NCBI GenBank assembly: GCA_026770615.1
Contig: MU631879.1
Coordinates: 35,438-52,819, forward strand
Length of the DNA: 17,382 nucleotides
Direction of reading: 5' to 3'
Origin: Pavlovales sp. CCMP2436
Taxonomy: Eukaryota > Haptophyta > Pavlovophyceae > Pavlovales
The position numbers and the translations under genes are program-made. Positions 16,701-17,382 of the stretch are shown here, in pieces. The notes under the pieces were generated by a model. That model saw only the letters and a list, made by a program, of their open reading frames with translations, made no database searches and was not told the DNA's origin. Numbering within the stretch: the stretch's first letter is position 1; each line of letters opens with the position of its first letter.

Positions 16701-17382
16701 CGCGCTCGTCGCGCTCGGCTCGGACGGGGCCGTCGCGCTCGTCAGCGCGCTCGCTGAGGCGCTCGGCGCCATCGACGCGCCGCCCGCCCGCACCGCCGCC
16801 GCCGCCGCCGGTGCAGACACGAGCCGACGAGCCGACGGGGGGTCCGACGGCGACAGCCTCGCGCCGCCGCCGCCGCCGCCGCCGCCGCGCCTCCCGCCAA
16901 ATGCCGCGCCACCGCCGCCGCCGGCCGCTTTGGCGTGCGAGGAGCTCGAGCAGTTGCTGGCAGTCCTCAACGGACTCATCTACACCGAGCAGCACGCCGC
17001 CTCCGCCGTGCTCAGCGCTTGCGGGCTGGCGTGGCTCGTGGAGGTGCTGAGGCCGCACCGCGCGCTGCCCGCCGAGCTACACGTCCTGGCGGTGCACGCG
17101 CTGCTCAACTTGACGTGCAGCCGCGACAAGTTGTTGCAGGAGGAGGTGCGCGTGTGTGCGCGTGTGTTGTGTGCGTGCGTGTGTGTGTGTCCATGTGTGT
17201 GTGCGTGTGTGTGTGTGTATTTGTGCGTGTGCGTGCGTGTGTGCGTGTGTGTGCGTGCGTGTGTGTATATGTGCGTGCGCGTGCGTGTGTGTGCGTGCGT
17301 GTGTGCGTGTGTGCGTGCCTGTGTGTGTATGTGTGCGTGTGCGTGCGTGTTTGCGTGTGTGTGCGTGCGTGTGTGCGTGCCT
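11548..17382 (+). CDS. Large armadillo/HEAT-like helical-repeat protein, 10 exons visible, 3' partial
   Basis: Exons: 11548-11964, 12103-13044, 13302-13419, 13858-13958, 14079-14150, 14384-14515, 14609-14690, 14824-15078, 15260-15588, 15736-17145. All nine junctions keep phase, giving 1286 codons before the last visible donor (GAG|GTGCGC at 17146). The protein is a run of Leu/Ala-rich paired helices typical of ARM/HEAT solenoids, for example [76 protein letters not shown] and [17 protein letters not shown]. Loops at about residues 640-800 are Gly/Glu/Arg-rich, and a proline-rich loop lies near residues 1190-1213. The N-terminal 40 residues are acidic. I cannot assign a named family; the fold predicts a protein-binding scaffold. 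It is head-to-head with CFAP43, so a ciliary role is possible but unproven. Exon 15736-17145 has no nearby ATG and is easily missed because competing frames contain longer ATG-initiated ORFs. Confidence 0.78.
13045..13301 (+). repeat. Intron 2 of the helical-repeat gene, several simple repeats
   Basis: 257-nt intron, donor CAG|GTGCCC and acceptor T-rich tract then CAG|TTGCTC. It contains (AC)n at about 13099-13112 running into (AT)n to 13127, a GTTGTT-rich stretch near 13150-13230, poly-C runs and a long T tract before the acceptor. Confidence 0.75.
13753..13818 (+). other. Decayed copy of the next exon inside intron 3
   Basis: Within the 438-nt intron 13420-13857, bases 13788-13818 match exon 4 bases 13889-13919 at 25 of 31 positions, encoding [10 protein letters not shown] in both. 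Bases 13753-13766 match 13868-13881 at 12 of 14. The spacing between the two matching blocks differs by 14 bases, so the copy is out of frame relative to the exon. It is preceded by a GTCAG and followed by an ATTT|GTAAAC donor-like site. I read it as a relic of an exon duplication. A rarely used alternative exon is less likely. Confidence 0.6.
13959..14078 (+). other. GC-AG intron 4 of the helical-repeat gene
   Basis: 120-nt intron with donor CGCAG|GCATGT and acceptor GTCGCAG|GCACTC. The nearest GT (in GCATGTTTT) would put the next exon out of frame, while the GC donor joins ...SRRTQ to [10 protein letters not shown] in phase 0. The octamer CGCAGGCA lies across both splice sites. Confidence 0.6.
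15079..15259 (+). other. GC-AG intron 8 of the helical-repeat gene
   Basis: 181-nt intron. The preceding exon reads to ...LSPG, and the next exon reads [15 protein letters not shown] from 15260. The only in-phase junction I find uses donor CCCG|GCACGG and acceptor CGCAG|GCACAC, again a GC donor with GGCAC spanning both ends. The intron is T-rich and then carries scattered ATTATT/ATCATC tracts. A non-canonical assignment needs transcript support. Confidence 0.5.
16861..16887 (+). repeat. (GCC)n repeat encoding polyproline
   Basis: In-frame GCC/CCG triplet repeat within the last visible exon, coding for eight consecutive prolines in a loop between helical repeats. A second run of prolines follows near 16908-16922. 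Confidence 0.85.
17146..17382 (+). repeat. Intron made of a (GTGTGCGT)-type array, continuing past the window
   Basis: Begins exactly at a GAG|GTGCGC donor. All 237 remaining bases are an irregular TG/CG dinucleotide array with many internal GTGCGT and GTGCGC motifs, identical to the preferred 5' splice-site sequence of this locus. No acceptor is reached before the window ends, so the downstream exon is not visible. Confidence 0.85.

Noticed and set aside
1..17382. CRISPR arrays, IS elements, operons
   Set aside because: No spaced identical repeats, transposase motifs or prokaryotic gene spacing. Spliced genes show the DNA is eukaryotic.

Overview
The window is nuclear DNA of a GC-rich, intron-rich flagellated eukaryote, probably a unicellular alga. 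A haptophyte is my best guess, but I cannot prove the lineage. The evidence is a complete 14-exon gene for an axonemal protein, short introns of about 90-440 bases with frequent GTGCG 5' splice sites, strong G/C preference at third codon positions, and many microsatellites and homopolymer runs inside introns. I see no bacterial operons, rRNA, tRNA or CRISPR array.

Layout. (1) 1-1576, minus strand: a long low-complexity Ser/Pro-rich protein (489 codons). A second minus-strand coding frame overlaps its 3' end and leaves the window at position 1; an intron at 259-123 could join the two. (2) 1841-2023, minus: a short, well-coded 60-codon ORF. (3) 2024-3918: a lower-GC, gene-poor interval. It holds a frameshifted gene fragment (plus strand), an odd T-rich segment with an antisense ORF, three imperfect copies of a short repeat, and a 31-base poly-C run. 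(4) 3919-11451, minus: the main recognisable gene, CFAP43 (WDR96). Joining 14 exons with all phases consistent gives a protein of about 1792 residues: WD40 propellers, then a long coiled coil. (5) 11452-11547: a 96-bp gap between two divergent start codons, probably a bidirectional promoter. (6) 11548-17382, plus: a large armadillo/HEAT-like helical-repeat protein, with 10 exons and 1286 codons visible. It continues beyond the window through an intron made of a (TG/CG)n array.

How they fit together. CFAP43 is a part of the tether/tether-head complex at the I1/f inner dynein arm of motile cilia. Its head-to-head partner is an unrecognised helical-repeat protein, which may be co-expressed with it and may also be ciliary; that is inference from position only.

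The most unusual signal is in the introns. Several contain tandem or degenerate copies of their own splice boundaries or neighbouring exons. One CFAP43 intron consists almost wholly of five 38-40 bp units, each with an acceptor-like CCACAG. Another has a repeated 3' splice site, and another a repeated 5' splice site. The plus-strand gene has an intron holding a decayed copy of the next exon. Two of its introns appear to be GC-AG, and several introns are flanked by 5-8 bp direct repeats. Together this suggests introns growing, and perhaps arising, by tandem duplication of splice-site-containing DNA.
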